Notes: generated by a model not told the origin, from the letters alone. Shown: positions 35,559-45,704, counted from the first letter of the stretch. The stretch is 64,000 nucleotides of DNA from Sphingobium sp. BYY-5 (GCF_022758885.1 NZ_JALEBH010000001.1:2449501-2513500), one strand, 5' to 3'. A program made the numbers and translations.

Positions 35559-36613
35559 CAATGAACCCCGCTTACGCCCAGTTTCTGGCGGCCGATCCCA
35601 CGGATCGACGGGATGTATTCATCGGCGCCGGGCAGCGGCTCGGCACAGCGCCCCAGAATATCGAGAAGGATTTCTGGGTCTGCTGGACCCTCGACGCGCT
35701 GTTCAACGGTCCGGCATCCCATGGTCCGCGCTTCCTGTTCAAAGGGGGTACGTCGCTGTCGAAGGGCTTCGGCTTGATTCAGCGTTTCTCCGAGGACATC
35801 GACATCACGGTATTTCGCGAAGACATCGGCCAAGATGCAAGTGTCGAGGCGCTGGAGGAGATGTCCGGTAAGAAGCGGCAGGCCAAGCTCGATGCCATCA
35901 AGGCGGCATGCCAAGCCTTCATAGGCGGAGACCTGCTCGCCCAGCTTTCGGAGACCCTAGCCGGTGCAGTTGGCGAGGGCATGGCAGGCGCAAAGGTCGA
36001 ACTCGATCGGGACGATGAAAGCGCCCAGAGCATTCTCCTTTGGTATCCAAGCGTGACCGCCGAGTCCGATGGCTACATCCGCAAAGCCGTCAAAATAGAA
36101 TCCGGGGCCAAATCCGCTCTCGACCCTCATGCCCGCCATAGCGTCGTTCCCTATCTCGCCGATGATCTGCCCGGCCTCGATCTAACGGTCGCCAACGTGA
36201 CCATCGTCGACGCGGAACGGACCTTCTGGGACAAGGTCGTCATTCTCCATGGTCTCCGCCGCTGGTTCGACGCCCGTCAAGTTCTGCGTGCGGGTGGCCA
36301 GCGCGTCTCACGCCATTATTACGACGTGCATCAACTGATGATTGCCGGAACGGGCGCTTCCGCGATGGCTAATGAAGAACTTGGCAGGGATTGTGTCGCG
36401 CACGCTCGAATGTTCTTTAATAGCCGCGACCTTGATCTTGCCCATGCTGAGCCCGGCAGCTTCTCCCTAATGCCGACCGATGCGATGATCGCTGACCTTC
36501 GCCGCGACTATGGTGCCATGGCCGGCATGATCTTCGGCGATGTGCCCGACTTCGATGCCGTCCTCGCAACCGTCGAAACGCTCCAGCGCTCGTTGAACGA
36601 ACCGGCTGCATAA
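35555..36613 (+). CDS. abiEii: Type IV toxin AbiEii, nucleotidyltransferase
   Basis: A 352-residue DUF1814 nucleotidyltransferase. Motif I is KGGTSLSKG (63-71) with the catalytic acidic motif FSEDIDI (D81, D83). Motif IV-like ERTFWDKVVILHGLRRWFD is present near residue 222, and the length is normal. AbiEii toxins arrest growth, and AbiE gives abortive phage infection. In the related MenT toxins the mechanism is addition of nucleotides to tRNA; here it is inferred. The gene is intact and is followed 24 bases later by a resolvase-like palindrome. Confidence 0.93.
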   Translation: MTMNPAYAQFLAADPTDRRDVFIGAGQRLGTAPQNIEKDFWVCWTLDALFNGPASHGPRFLFKGGTSLSKGFGLIQRFSEDIDITVFREDIGQDASVEALEEMSGKKRQAKLDAIKAACQAFIGGDLLAQLSETLAGAVGEGMAGAKVELDRDDESAQSILLWYPSVTAESDGYIRKAVKIESGAKSALDPHARHSVVPYLADDLPGLDLTVANVTIVDAERTFWDKVVILHGLRRWFDARQVLRAGGQRVSRHYYDVHQLMIAGTGASAMANEELGRDCVAHARMFFNSRDLDLAHAEPGSFSLMPTDAMIADLRRDYGAMAGMIFGDVPDFDAVLATVETLQRSLNEPAA

Positions 36614-36636
36614 TTACCACCGGCGGCATCGCTCAT

Positions 36637-36666
36637 TGTCCGAAATTTGTAGGTGTATTTCGGACA
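36637..36666. repeat. 30-bp palindrome resembling a serine-resolvase crossover site (copy 1)
   Basis: Half-sites TGTCCGAAAT and ATTTCGGACA face each other across a ten-base AT-rich centre. They resemble the TGTCYGATAATTT half-site of Tn3/gamma-delta resolvases. A copy with four differences lies in the same orientation at 46692-46721. Both copies follow an AbiEii gene, and their right flanks share the pattern AGCCG...ACTCG(A/G)ACC...CCGTC.ATTCA. Confidence 0.7.
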
Positions 36667-36998
36667 TGAGCAGCCGGATGCCAAAAGGACTCGAACCATC
36701 CCGTCATTCAGGTGCAAGCTCGTTTACCGGCGTCCAGATACCCAATGATTTGAATGGCATGGCACGGTCCAACGATGACCTTCTGAGGGCATCTCCTTCA
36801 ATACAACAGTCGCCGTGCGCCATCAGCGGTTCGCGGTCGCTTCCGACCCAATGCACGAACGAACGAACATGACGTAATCGCGGGAGCGCCGGCCACGGGC
36901 TAGAGGCACGAGATTACTGGAAGGTTGGTTGCCCCCCGATAAGATGAAGAACGCGCTCACGATTTTGGACCGGGCCCAGCATCAAACGGAGGACAACC
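36667..36998. other. Non-coding region after the palindrome
   Basis: About 330 bases between the palindrome and the IS110 fragment. The first 60 resemble the right flank of the second palindrome. I found no gene. The GGAGGACAACC just before 36999 is the ribosome site of the IS110 transposase fragment. Confidence 0.4.
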
Positions 36999-37325
36999 GT
37001 GGATCAGCATATAGGACTCGATGTCTCCCTAAAAGACACTTCGATATCGGTTCGTCAGGATGGCAAGCGCGTTTGGCGCGGCAAGTGTGCATCCGATCCG
37101 AAGCTGCTTGCCGAAGTGATCCGCAAACGCGCGCCGAATGCAAAACGCGTGGTATTTGAGACCGGACCGTTGTCGGTTTGGTTTTACCATGCGCTCACTG
37201 CGGAGGGTTTAGGCACGATAGATTGCCCTCTTTTTAAGGGGGGCGACAAAGTCCGGCCGCGCACAGGAGGCGCTGGCGGTTGTCCGATCAGCTTGTTTTT
37301 GCTAGTCAAACTTGCTGACCTCTGA
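36999..37325 (+). pseudogene. IS110-family transposase, 5' fragment
   Basis: GTG start after GGAGGACAACC. The first 73 residues (MDQHIGLDVSLKDTSISVRQ, FETGPLSVWFYHALTAEGLG) match the N-terminal DEDD RuvC-like domain of IS110 transposases. Homology stops at about base 37220, and the rest of the frame (IDCPLFKGGDKVRPRTGG) is unrelated. The remaining three quarters of the transposase is missing, so the element is dead. Confidence 0.82.
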
Positions 37326-37992
37326 GGTGGCGCCTGACTCTGCGGCCTCGGCGCGAGTCGAAACTTCCATGCGGATTGGCTCATGGCGCTCGCAGCGCGG
37401 TGACGGCCGTGCGCGCCACACCCCGTGATCAAACGGACGAAGTTCAATTCGATGAGCGGGAAGAAAGATGCGTAACGTTGATGAAATCGATCTCGGTCCC
37501 GTCCGAGCGGCGTCGGCGACCAATCCTTCGCATGCTCGGCCCCCTGGAATGCACGACGCCGCGGAGCATCTCGCCGCGATCGTCGAATCCTCGGATGACG
37601 CCATACTGACGAAGGATCTAAACGGGATCGTTACCAGCTGGAATAACGGAGCGGAACAACTGTTCGGCTATTCCGCGGCAGACATCATCGGAAAGTCGAT
37701 TACGCTTCTTCTGCCCGACGATCGGCAGGACGAGGAAGCGCCGATCCTTGCCCGCTTGCGCCGTGGCGAGCGCGTGCGCCATTATGAAACCGTGAGGCGA
37801 CGCAAGGATGGAGGGCTGGTGGATATCTCGCTCAGCGTTTCGCCGCTGCGCGACGCCACCGGCACGATCATCGGCGCATCCTCGATCGCCCGGGATATCA
37901 CGGAACGCAAACGTGCCGAGGAGCAGCAACAGTTGCTGCTGCGCGAGATGGATCATCGCATTAGGAATCTGTTCACGCTGTCCGCCAGTCTA

Positions 37993-38813
37993 AGGATTGT
38001 GGGGATTTAGGATTCCCATTTAGCGGCAACTGTGCTTCCTGGTGCGGATGGATCGTTTTGTACTGACGGACGCCCAGTGGGCGAAGATGGAACCGCATTG
38101 TCTTGGCAAGATCACCGATCCCGGACGCAGCGGCAGGAACAATCGACTATTCATGGAGGCGGTGCTGTGGATTGTGCGAACGGGCAGTCCTTGGCGCGAC
38201 CTGCCCGCCCAGTTCGGCAACTGGAGTACGGCGTTTCGGCGGTTCCGTGATTGGCGCGAAGCGGATGTTTTCAAGCGGATTTTCGATGCTTTGACGGAGG
38301 AGCCAGACATGGAATACGCCATGATCGATGCGACCATCGTGAAAGTTCACCGGCACGGTCAAGGTGCAAAAGGGGGACTTCGAGCCAGGCCATTGGCCGC
38401 TCCAAAGGCGGCATGACGACCAAGATATTGGCGCTAACCGATGCCTTGGGCAACCTTGTGCGCTTTCGCCTGATGCCGGGCAATCGTTTCGATAGCGTCG
38501 GTGTTGCCCCGCTGATCGAAGGCGTCGAGTTTGGGGCGTTGCTTGCCGACAAAGCTTTCGACAGCAACGACATCATTGCCGATCTCAACGAACGCGGTGC
38601 CAGGATCGTCATCTCTCAGCATCCACGCCGCGCCATACCTATTCGGCTCGACACTGAAATGTATAAATGGCGACACCTGATCGAAAACTTCTTCTGCAAA
38701 CTCAAAGAGTTCAAACGTATCGCCATGCGTGCCTGCAAAACAGACCAAAGCTTCTCAGCAATGATCTATCTCGCTGCCGCCGTCATCAATTCACGATGAA
38801 TCCCCACAACCCT
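37993..38813 (+). mobile_element. IS5-family element (IS427-like), 821 bp, with TA target duplication
   Basis: The ends are AGGATTGTGGGGATT on the left and AATCCCCACAACCCT on the right, an inverted repeat with one mismatch in 15. TA is duplicated at 37991-37992 and 38814-38815. It carries a transposase in two overlapping frames. The target is the histidine-kinase gene, and the sharp ends suggest a recent insertion. Confidence 0.92.
38048..38799 (+). CDS. IS5-family transposase made by -1 frameshift
   Basis: OrfA (38048-38416) starts MDRFVLTDAQWAKMEPHCLG, holds the DUF4096 N-terminal domain and the first catalytic Asp in MIDATIVKVH. OrfB continues in the -1 frame to 38799 with GRSKGGMTTKILALTDALG, the second Asp in LLADKAFDSND, and Glu in HLIENFFCKLKEFKR, completing DDE. 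A run AAAAGGGGG at 38368-38376 is a typical slippery sequence for this group. All catalytic residues are present, so the element may be active. Confidence 0.88.
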
Positions 38814-39564
38814 TAGTGGGCATGAGCGCAGGCGAGACCGGGAGTGTCGAGGAATTGGCGACTATCGTGCAAGATCGACTGGGGGCGTTGGCACGAGCGC
38901 ATGCCTTTACGATATCAAAAACTCCCCTCTCGGGAGCCGGCGAAACCGTTGGGCTGCATGCCCTGCTCGAGACGATCGTCGCTCCTTATCAAATCCGGGC
39001 CGATCACCCTCGCATACGGATCATCGGTGATGACCTCGACCTCGCCGGCGGAGCCGTTACGGCGCTCGCGCTGATCTTCTATGAGCTTGCCACGAATGCC
39101 GCCAAATACGGCGCTTTGACGTCGCCATCGGGTGTCGTCACGATCGAAGCCATCGCGGAAGATGATACCGTTTCGCTGATTTGGAACGAATGTGGAGCGT
39201 TGCTTGATGCAGGGCCGAAGAGGGAGGGCTTCGGAAGCCAGCTCGAACGGCTGGCCACGGTACAACTGGGTGGCCGCATCGAGCGCGAATGGCGGCCGGA
39301 CGGCGTGCGGATCGTCCTGACAATGGCACGCGAGCGCCTTGGCGGACCAAATCTCCTCTGAGTTTCGCCGGCCGTGGCTCAACGCATGGCGGCACGCCCA
39401 ATTCAATGCCGAACTCACCGTCCCCGGGCGCCAGAATCGCTCTATTCCCGCCAATGACCTTGCCGCGCCTATAGAGCGAAGGGCCGATATCAAGCGGTTT
39501 GAGCGGCTGGCCGGATCGTCTTACCGCAGACGGCACGGGGGCGTCGGCCAATCGAAAAATCTCT

Positions 39565-39593
39565 CTTGAAACCGGTTCACTGCTGCCTAAATT
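39565..39593 (+). promoter_or_regulatory. Sigma32-like heat-shock promoter of hsp20 genes
   Basis: CTTG (39565-39568), 17 bases, then CCTAAATT (39586-39593). This fits the alphaproteobacterial RpoH pattern CTTG-N17/18-CYTATNT with one mismatch. It lies about 100 bases before the first hsp20 start. The rest of 39362-39693 contains no gene. Confidence 0.65.
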
Positions 39594-39693
39594 TTCCTCG
39601 CCGGACGCCGAAAACGGGTCTGGTGGACATTGAGAGCGCCGGCTCTCTCCGGCGTGTCTCATGCCCGAATTGCTCAATCAGGAGGATTTGGAA

Positions 39694-40167
39694 ATGAGAA
39701 CTGCATTTGACTTTACACCGTATCGGCGTTCGACGGTTGGTTTTGATCGTCTGTTCAACCTGCTCGAAGCCGGCACGCGCGAAGACGACGGCTATCCGCC
39801 ATTCGACATTCTGAGAGAAGGCGACGACAGCTATCGCATCACGCTGGCGGTCGCCGGCTTCCGCCTCGAGGACATCGAGGTGGTGGCCCAGCAGAACCAG
39901 CTCACCGTCACCGGCAAGCTTGCCGAGAACAACGGTCAGGACGAATATCTGCATCGCGGCATTGCCGCGCGCGCGTTCGAGCGGCGCTTCCAGCTTGCCG
40001 ATTTCGTGGAAGCTGGCGATGCCCGCTTCGAGAACGGCCTGCTGAGCATCGCGCTCAAGCGCGTTGTGCCCGAGGCAATGAAGCCGCGCCGGATCGAGAT
40101 CAGCGGCGGCAAGGCTGCCCAGGATCAGATCGAAGCGCCCAGGGATGAGGCCCGCGAAGCGGCCTGA
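39694..40167 (+). CDS. Small heat-shock protein Hsp20 (IbpA-like)
   Basis: A 157-residue sHSP of the IbpA class: MRTAFDFTPYRRSTVGFDRLFNLLE, then an alpha-crystallin domain from PFDILREGDDSYRITLAVAGF to RFENGLLSIALKRVVPE, and a C-terminal IEI motif (RRIEISGG) for oligomer contacts. It is an ATP-independent holdase that keeps unfolded proteins for refolding by DnaK/GroEL. The ATG at 39694 follows AGGAGG; an upstream in-frame ATG at 39661 has no such site. Downstream of a sigma32-like promoter and upstream of a second Hsp20 gene. Confidence 0.94.
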   Translation: MRTAFDFTPYRRSTVGFDRLFNLLEAGTREDDGYPPFDILREGDDSYRITLAVAGFRLEDIEVVAQQNQLTVTGKLAENNGQDEYLHRGIAARAFERRFQLADFVEAGDARFENGLLSIALKRVVPEAMKPRRIEISGGKAAQDQIEAPRDEAREAA

Positions 40168-40251
40168 TCCTCTGATGCAAAGGTTTGCCGGCGCCGCCCC
40201 CAGCGGGCCGGCAGGCCTTGCCCCTTCCAGTCAGAAAAGGAGATGACCATC

Positions 40252-40773
40252 ATGGCTTTTCGTGATCTCATTCCCTGGAGTCGGCAGGAAAACCGGCTCT
40301 CCGTCCCGGTCAGCGCCGAGCGCGGCCGCGACAGTGATACCCACCCGTTGCTGTCGCTCCACCGCGAGATGAACCGGCTGTTCGACGATGCCTTCCGCGG
40401 CTTCGGCGTGCCCGCATTAGCCGGGTTCGACCGCGCTGCCGGCTGGCCGCATGTCGAGCTCGGCGAGACCGACAAGGAAATCCGCGTCACGGCCGAACTG
40501 CCGGGTCTCGACGAGAAGGACGTCGAAATCACCGTCGAAGACGGGGCGCTGACGCTTCGTGGCGAGAAGCGCTCCGAGGTCGAAGACAAGGATCGTGGCT
40601 ATACCGAGCGCAGCTACGGCCGCTTTGAACGCCGTATCGGACTGCCCCAGGGCATCGACCGTGACCACGCCGCCGCAACCTTCAGGAACGGCGTGCTGAC
40701 GGTCACCCTGCCGAAGACGGAGGCGGCGAACGAAAATGTCCGCCGCATCCCGGTCAATGGCAAGGCGGCCTGA
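40252..40773 (+). CDS. Small heat-shock protein Hsp20 (class A/HspC-like)
   Basis: A 173-residue sHSP of a second type: MAFRDLIPWSRQENR, a mid-region LHREMNRLFDDAFRGFG, and an alpha-crystallin domain WPHVELGETDKEIRVTAELPGLDEKDVEITVEDGALTLRGEKRSE through FRNGVLTVTLPKTE, with a C-terminal RRIPV motif. AAGGAG lies nine bases before the ATG at 40252. It probably forms hetero-oligomers or a tandem holdase system with the preceding protein and shares its promoter. Confidence 0.94.
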   Translation: MAFRDLIPWSRQENRLSVPVSAERGRDSDTHPLLSLHREMNRLFDDAFRGFGVPALAGFDRAAGWPHVELGETDKEIRVTAELPGLDEKDVEITVEDGALTLRGEKRSEVEDKDRGYTERSYGRFERRIGLPQGIDRDHAAATFRNGVLTVTLPKTEAANENVRRIPVNGKAA

Positions 40774-41269
40774 CGATCTGGCCCGGGACTTCGGTTCCGG
40801 GCCATCCGCCAACGATAACCTCACCGGACCAAGCGCGGCGAGCGCGCTACCGCCAGATGCGCGAGCCGTGATCGAGCCGGTGCCGCGCGCGACCAACCAG
40901 GGCGGGCTCGGCGGGCGTGGACAATGGTGGGTGCGCTTCGCGCCGCGCTGGCGGCCCGTGGCCGATCCCCTGACTGGATGGACCGGCGGCGGCGATCTAC
41001 TCGAGACGATCGAGCTGCGCTTTTTAGACGCAGAGACCGCAGCGAGCTACTGCCAGCGCCAGGGATTGGACTTCTCGCTCCATGGCGCGCCGGGTCGCCA
41101 GCATCCGCTTCCCAGTCGCCTGCCAGCGGAACCGACGCCGGTGCTGTGCTGCTGGCCAACAGGTCCGCACGCACGATGCTACGGCCGCTATCCGGCCGCG
41201 CTTGAAAGCGCGCTGGGCTCGGGAAGCGCGGTTGACGTCGGGGGGATGGCATTTTCACATTCACCATGA
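40736..41269 (+). CDS. Stand-alone NDUFS4-like protein (ETC complex I subunit domain)
   Basis: A 177-residue protein. Residues 43-120 (AVIEPVPRATNQGGLGGRGQWWVRFAPRWRPVADPLTGWTGGGDLLETIELRF) match the conserved NDUFS4 region of a supernumerary complex I subunit, including the PLTGWTGGGD loop and ETAASYCQRQGLDF. The C-terminal 55 residues have no clear match. The start overlaps the end of the hsp20 gene by 38 bases; an ATG at 40757 is an alternative. Chromosomal NDUFS4 is normally not in heat-shock operons, so a stress role is possible. Confidence 0.78.
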   Translation: MSAASRSMARRPDDLARDFGSGPSANDNLTGPSAASALPPDARAVIEPVPRATNQGGLGGRGQWWVRFAPRWRPVADPLTGWTGGGDLLETIELRFLDAETAASYCQRQGLDFSLHGAPGRQHPLPSRLPAEPTPVLCCWPTGPHARCYGRYPAALESALGSGSAVDVGGMAFSHSP

Positions 41270-41285
41270 TCAGAGGAGACGATTG

Positions 41286-41834
41286 ATGCGAAAAATTCGT
41301 ACAGCCGTCCTGGCCGGCGTGGCGGCGGTCGCCGCCATCGGTACCGCGCTGGCGGCGAGCCATGGCAGCCATGTTATGAAGGTCGGCCTGCCGGACGGTA
41401 CGGTCGCTCGCATAGAATATGAGGGAGATGTCGCGCCCAAGGTCACGGTCACGCCTGCCTCCAGCGTTGCACCGATCACCTGGCTCGATCCATTCGAGCC
41501 GGCCGCATTCGCGCCGTTCGATCGGATCGTGGCGGACATGGACCCGCAGAGCGACCTGATGATGCGTCAGGTTCGCGCCTTGCCGCTCCCGGCAATGGCC
41601 GATGGCGGGAAGATCGACCTGACGGCGTTGCGCAGCCTGCCTCCGGGGACCGTCAGCTACAGCTTCGTCTCGACGACCAATGGGGGAAGCACCTGCAGCC
41701 GCAGCGTTCAGGTCACCTCGCTTGGCTCGTGGCAGCCACCGAAGGTCGTGTCGCACAACTCCGGTGACTGCCGCGAAGCGCCGCCGGCGGCTGCCGCGCA
41801 CCCGAACCGAACGGACGGAATGCGCCGCACATGA
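41286..41834 (+). CDS. Secreted hypothetical protein
   Basis: A 182-residue protein with a signal peptide (MRKIRTAVLAGVAAVAAIGTALAA). The mature part contains MKVGLPDGTVARIEYEGDVAPKV and a Cys-containing C-terminal segment GGSTCSRSVQVTSLG...NSGDCRE that could form one disulfide. I do not recognise the family. GAGGAG lies before the ATG. It is in the same direction and close to the NDUFS4-like gene, so it belongs to the hsp20 transcript, which ends at the strong terminator at 41887-41914. Confidence 0.75.
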   Translation: MRKIRTAVLAGVAAVAAIGTALAASHGSHVMKVGLPDGTVARIEYEGDVAPKVTVTPASSVAPITWLDPFEPAAFAPFDRIVADMDPQSDLMMRQVRALPLPAMADGGKIDLTALRSLPPGTVSYSFVSTTNGGSTCSRSVQVTSLGSWQPPKVVSHNSGDCREAPPAAAAHPNRTDGMRRT

Positions 41835-41886
41835 CGCAGCCTGCTGTCGGCCATCCCGGCAGCTCATTCAAAGCCACCTGAGTCAT

Positions 41887-41914
41887 AAGGGAGCGGCGTG
41901 TGCGCCGCTCCCTT
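41887..41914 (+). terminator. Rho-independent terminator of the hsp20 operon
   Basis: Perfect 12-bp stem AAGGGAGCGGCG/CGCCGCTCCCTT with the loop TGTG, followed by TTTG. It closes the transcript running from the first hsp20 to the secreted protein, just before marC. Confidence 0.85.
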
Positions 41915-41938
41915 TGCTAGTTTTCCGTTACTTGACCC

Positions 41939-42571
41939 ATGCACATATCACCCAGCATCCTTTCCACCTTTATCACCCTGCTCGTCACCATCGGTCCGAT
42001 CGAGACGGCGGTGGTCTTCGCCGGCCTGACGGCCGGAATTCACCGCAGCGAGCGGATCAGTCTCGCCTCGCGCTCGGTCACGATCGCCGCTGGCGTGCTG
42101 CTGCTGTTCGCTGTTGCGGGCGGCGTCGTTCTTTCGCTCCTGCATATCTCGCTGCCCGCATTCCGGGTGGCAGGCGGCGTGCTCCTGTTCCTTCAGGCTT
42201 TGACGCTCACCTTCTCCAGTCCTGGACTCTCATCCATCAGCGAGGGCGAGCGCCGGGAAGCCGAAGGGTCCGGCGATATCGCGGTCTTCCCGCTGGCGTT
42301 TCCCTTGATCGCGGGCCCCGGAAGCCTTTCGGCCGCCGTGCTCGTCATGGGCCGCACCGAGAACTGGATCGAGGGCGGCAGCGTGCTCGCGATGATCATG
42401 GTTTGTATGCTGTCGACCTGGCTCGCGATGCTCGCGGCCGACCGCCTTGTCCTGCTGCTCGGCAGCACCGGTGCCGACGTCGTCGGCCGCATCTCCGGCG
42501 TGCTTCTCGCCGGCCTCGCCGTCCAGTTCGTCTTCGACGGTCTCGCGGCCGCGCCATTCCTGGCCGGCTGA
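41939..42571 (+). CDS. MarC family membrane protein
   Basis: A 210-residue protein with about six transmembrane helices, starting MHISPSILSTFITLLVTIGPIETAVVFAGLTAG. The PLAFPLIAGPGSLSAAVLVMGR motif is the family signature. MarC proteins were once linked to multidrug resistance, but that role has been disproved and the function is unclear. The gene is on the same strand as the hsp20 set but beyond its terminator, and it is convergent with the small operon ending at 42580. Confidence 0.9.
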   Translation: MHISPSILSTFITLLVTIGPIETAVVFAGLTAGIHRSERISLASRSVTIAAGVLLLFAVAGGVVLSLLHISLPAFRVAGGVLLFLQALTLTFSSPGLSSISEGERREAEGSGDIAVFPLAFPLIAGPGSLSAAVLVMGRTENWIEGGSVLAMIMVCMLSTWLAMLAADRLVLLLGSTGADVVGRISGVLLAGLAVQFVFDGLAAAPFLAG

Positions 42572-42579
42572 ATCAGCCG

Positions 42580-42939
42580 CTATGCGGCCTCGTTGAGCAC
42601 CCGAAGCACCCGGTCCAGCATGGCGGCGTTGGAAGCGGCCTTGGGCAGTTCGCGGCGGGCGAAGCGCTGAAGCGGTGTGAGGTACCGTCGCGGCAGCCGC
42701 AGCGTGATCAGGCTTTGCCCCAACGCATCCCGGGGCACGCGCTGGGCTGCCTTGCCGGAGCGCAGGAAATGATCGTGGAGCCGCTTGCGGTCGGCAAAGG
42801 TCCAGCCCAGCGTCTCAAGCTCATCGGGCGGCACTGACAGCAGCGCGAGCGCGAATTCCATGATGTCGTCGAAGACAAGTACGAGGCGGACTGTCCGTCC
42901 GCCTCGTCGACGCCAGCGCTCGCCAAGACCGCCTGTCAT
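42580..42939 (-). CDS. Hypothetical protein, third gene of the usg operon
   Basis: A 119-residue protein, ATG at 42939 overlapping the usg stop by four bases. It has DDIMEFALALLSVPPDELETLGWTFADRKRLHDHFLRSGKAAQ and RRYLTPLQRFARRELPKAASNAAMLDRVLRVLNEAA, probably an all-helical protein. No domain is recognised. The tight overlap with usg suggests joint function. Confidence 0.7.
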   Translation of the reverse strand: MTGGLGERWRRRGGRTVRLVLVFDDIMEFALALLSVPPDELETLGWTFADRKRLHDHFLRSGKAAQRVPRDALGQSLITLRLPRRYLTPLQRFARRELPKAASNAAMLDRVLRVLNEAA

Positions 42940-43205
42940 GGGAGCGGGATGATGCCATCGACCGTACGCCATTCGGTGGGTCCGATCAGCCGGCCATGGG
43001 CGATCCGGACCGAATGGAGTGCGGCCTCGATCTCGCGCCGCCAATGGTCGAGGAAATCGAACAGCGTTGGGAAGTCGGGCGCAAGATCATATTCCTGCCA
43101 TATGAACAGCTGGAGGAGCGACGGCGCATCGGGCCGGTAATAATGGATCTCGGCTGTGGTGAGACCGTAGCCCTCCAGCTGTGCGATGAAGCCGCGATCA
43201 CTCAT
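42936..43205 (-). CDS. usg: Usg family protein
   Basis: An 89-residue protein of the Usg family, first seen upstream of trp genes in alphaproteobacteria. The family core is [61 protein letters not shown]. Function is unknown. Here it is not near trp genes but between hsp20 and groESL on an accessory segment. It overlaps its neighbours by four bases on both sides. Confidence 0.88.
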   Translation of the reverse strand: MSDRGFIAQLEGYGLTTAEIHYYRPDAPSLLQLFIWQEYDLAPDFPTLFDFLDHWRREIEAALHSVRIAHGRLIGPTEWRTVDGIIPLP

Positions 43206-43438
43206 TGCAGCGGCCGGCCGTCAGTCCGCGGTTCATCGAGCGATCGGATGGCGGCGAAGACCTCGTCGATCGGCACGGCGCGCCTGGCGCCGGGCGGCTT
43301 TCGCATCGCCGGCTGGTCCTTTACCGCAGAGCGGTCGGACGCCCAGGAGGCGAGGATTGCGCGTTTGACTTCGGGCTCCAGGCTTGGATGGTGCGCAACG
43401 TCGAAGGGGTGCAAGAAACGGGAAAATGGCTGCGACAT
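43202..43438 (-). CDS. Small conserved alphaproteobacterial protein
   Basis: A 78-residue protein with [61 protein letters not shown]. This pattern (conserved [11 protein letters not shown] and RAVPIDEV) occurs in many alphaproteobacteria as an uncharacterised small protein. AAAGGAG precedes the ATG. It is the first gene of the usg operon and is divergent from groES. Confidence 0.8.
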   Translation of the reverse strand: MSQPFSRFLHPFDVAHHPSLEPEVKRAILASWASDRSAVKDQPAMRKPPGARRAVPIDEVFAAIRSLDEPRTDGRPLQ

Positions 43439-43567
43439 GGCCGTGGCTCCTTTCCTTGTGTCGCTCCTTTCTCATGCGTGCGGTGCCGCACGCGGCTCAA
43501 GATTTTGGTGCTGATCCGAGTCGCGTCAAGAGGGATGATGTCCGCCAAGTCGCTTAAAAGGGCTGGA

Positions 43568-43594
43568 TTGGCACTCTGCGCGGGCGAGGGCAAA
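43568..43594 (+). promoter_or_regulatory. CIRCE-like element upstream of groES
   Basis: TTGGCACTC, exactly nine bases, then GAGGGCAAA. The HrcA operator CIRCE is TTAGCACTC-N9-GAGTGCTAA, so this site has the right spacing with one mismatch on the left and two on the right. It suggests HrcA repression of this groESL operon. Confidence 0.65.
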
Positions 43595-43611
43595 AAATTT
43601 TCATTCGCCCT

Positions 43612-43640
43612 CTTGAACCCGAAAATCTCTTTTCCTAGTT
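43612..43640 (+). promoter_or_regulatory. Sigma32-like promoter of groESL
   Basis: CTTG (43612-43615), 18 bases, then CCTAGTT (43634-43640), matching CTTG-N17/18-CYTATNT with one mismatch. It lies just downstream of the CIRCE-like site and 69 bases before the groES ATG. Dual HrcA and RpoH control of groESL is known in alphaproteobacteria. Confidence 0.65.
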
Positions 43641-43708
43641 CACGCGAACCTGTCGTTCAGATGAACGGCAGGAACATCACAACCTGTTTTGCATCTGGAG
43701 GTTTTGCC

Positions 43709-44023
43709 ATGCATTTCCGCCCCTTGCACGACCGTGTGGTCGTCCGCCGCATCGAAGCCGAGGAGAAGACCTCGGGCGGCATCATCATCCCCGACACCGC
43801 CAAGGAAAAGCCGCAGGAGGGCGAGATCGTCGCCGTCGGCCCGGGTGTCCGCGACGATAGCGGCCAGCTCGTCGAGCTGTCCGTCAAGTCCGGCGACCGC
43901 ATCTTGTTCGGCAAATGGTCGGGCACCGAGGTCAAGATCGACGGCGAGGATCTGCTCATCATGAAGGAGAGCGATATCCTCGGCGTGATCGACAATGTCG
44001 TGCCTCTCAAGCAGGCGGCCTGA
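43709..44023 (+). CDS. groES: Co-chaperonin GroES
   Basis: A 104-residue Gro[48 protein letters not shown] holds the mobile loop ([12 protein letters not shown]) that binds GroEL, and the chain ends ESDILGVID. It caps the GroEL cage during assisted folding. The ATG follows GGAGG. A frame running in from 43205 is a longer artefact without a start at the right place. GroEL follows 55 bases later in one operon. Confidence 0.97.
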   Translation: MHFRPLHDRVVVRRIEAEEKTSGGIIIPDTAKEKPQEGEIVAVGPGVRDDSGQLVELSVKSGDRILFGKWSGTEVKIDGEDLLIMKESDILGVIDNVVPLKQAA

Positions 44024-44063
44024 TCGACCGCCCTTATCCCTCGAACATTCAGGAAGGATATAG

Positions 44064-45698
<1,635 letters not shown>

Positions 45699-45704
45699 TT
45701 GGGT

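Larger units (their letters stand above)
37468..39361 (+). pseudogene. PAS sensor histidine kinase (HWE/HisKA_2 type) split by an IS
   Basis: The 5' part (37468-37992) has a PAS domain (HLAAIVESSDDAILTKDLNGIVTSWNNGAEQLFGYSA to ARDITERKRAEE) and the H box LLREMDHRIRNLFTLSASL. The 3' part (38816-39361) resumes with VGMSAGETGSVEELATIVQDRLGALARAHAFT, N box YELATNAAKYGAL and a degenerate C-terminal ATPase region ending in VRIVLTMARERLGG. Removing the IS and one TA copy restores a continuous frame (ASL-VGMS). The kinase was intact until the IS arrived. Such kinases often act in general stress or light/redox signalling in sphingomonads. Confidence 0.88.

Noticed and set aside
36686..36697. A 12-base match (AGGACTCGAACC) to the reverse complement of the tRNA-Leu T arm, considered as a far attachment site
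   Set aside because: It is in inverted orientation relative to the tRNA, the T-arm sequence is common to many tRNAs, and the segment belongs to the conserved flank of the resolvase-like palindrome. A true attachment repeat should be direct and cover the 3' end.
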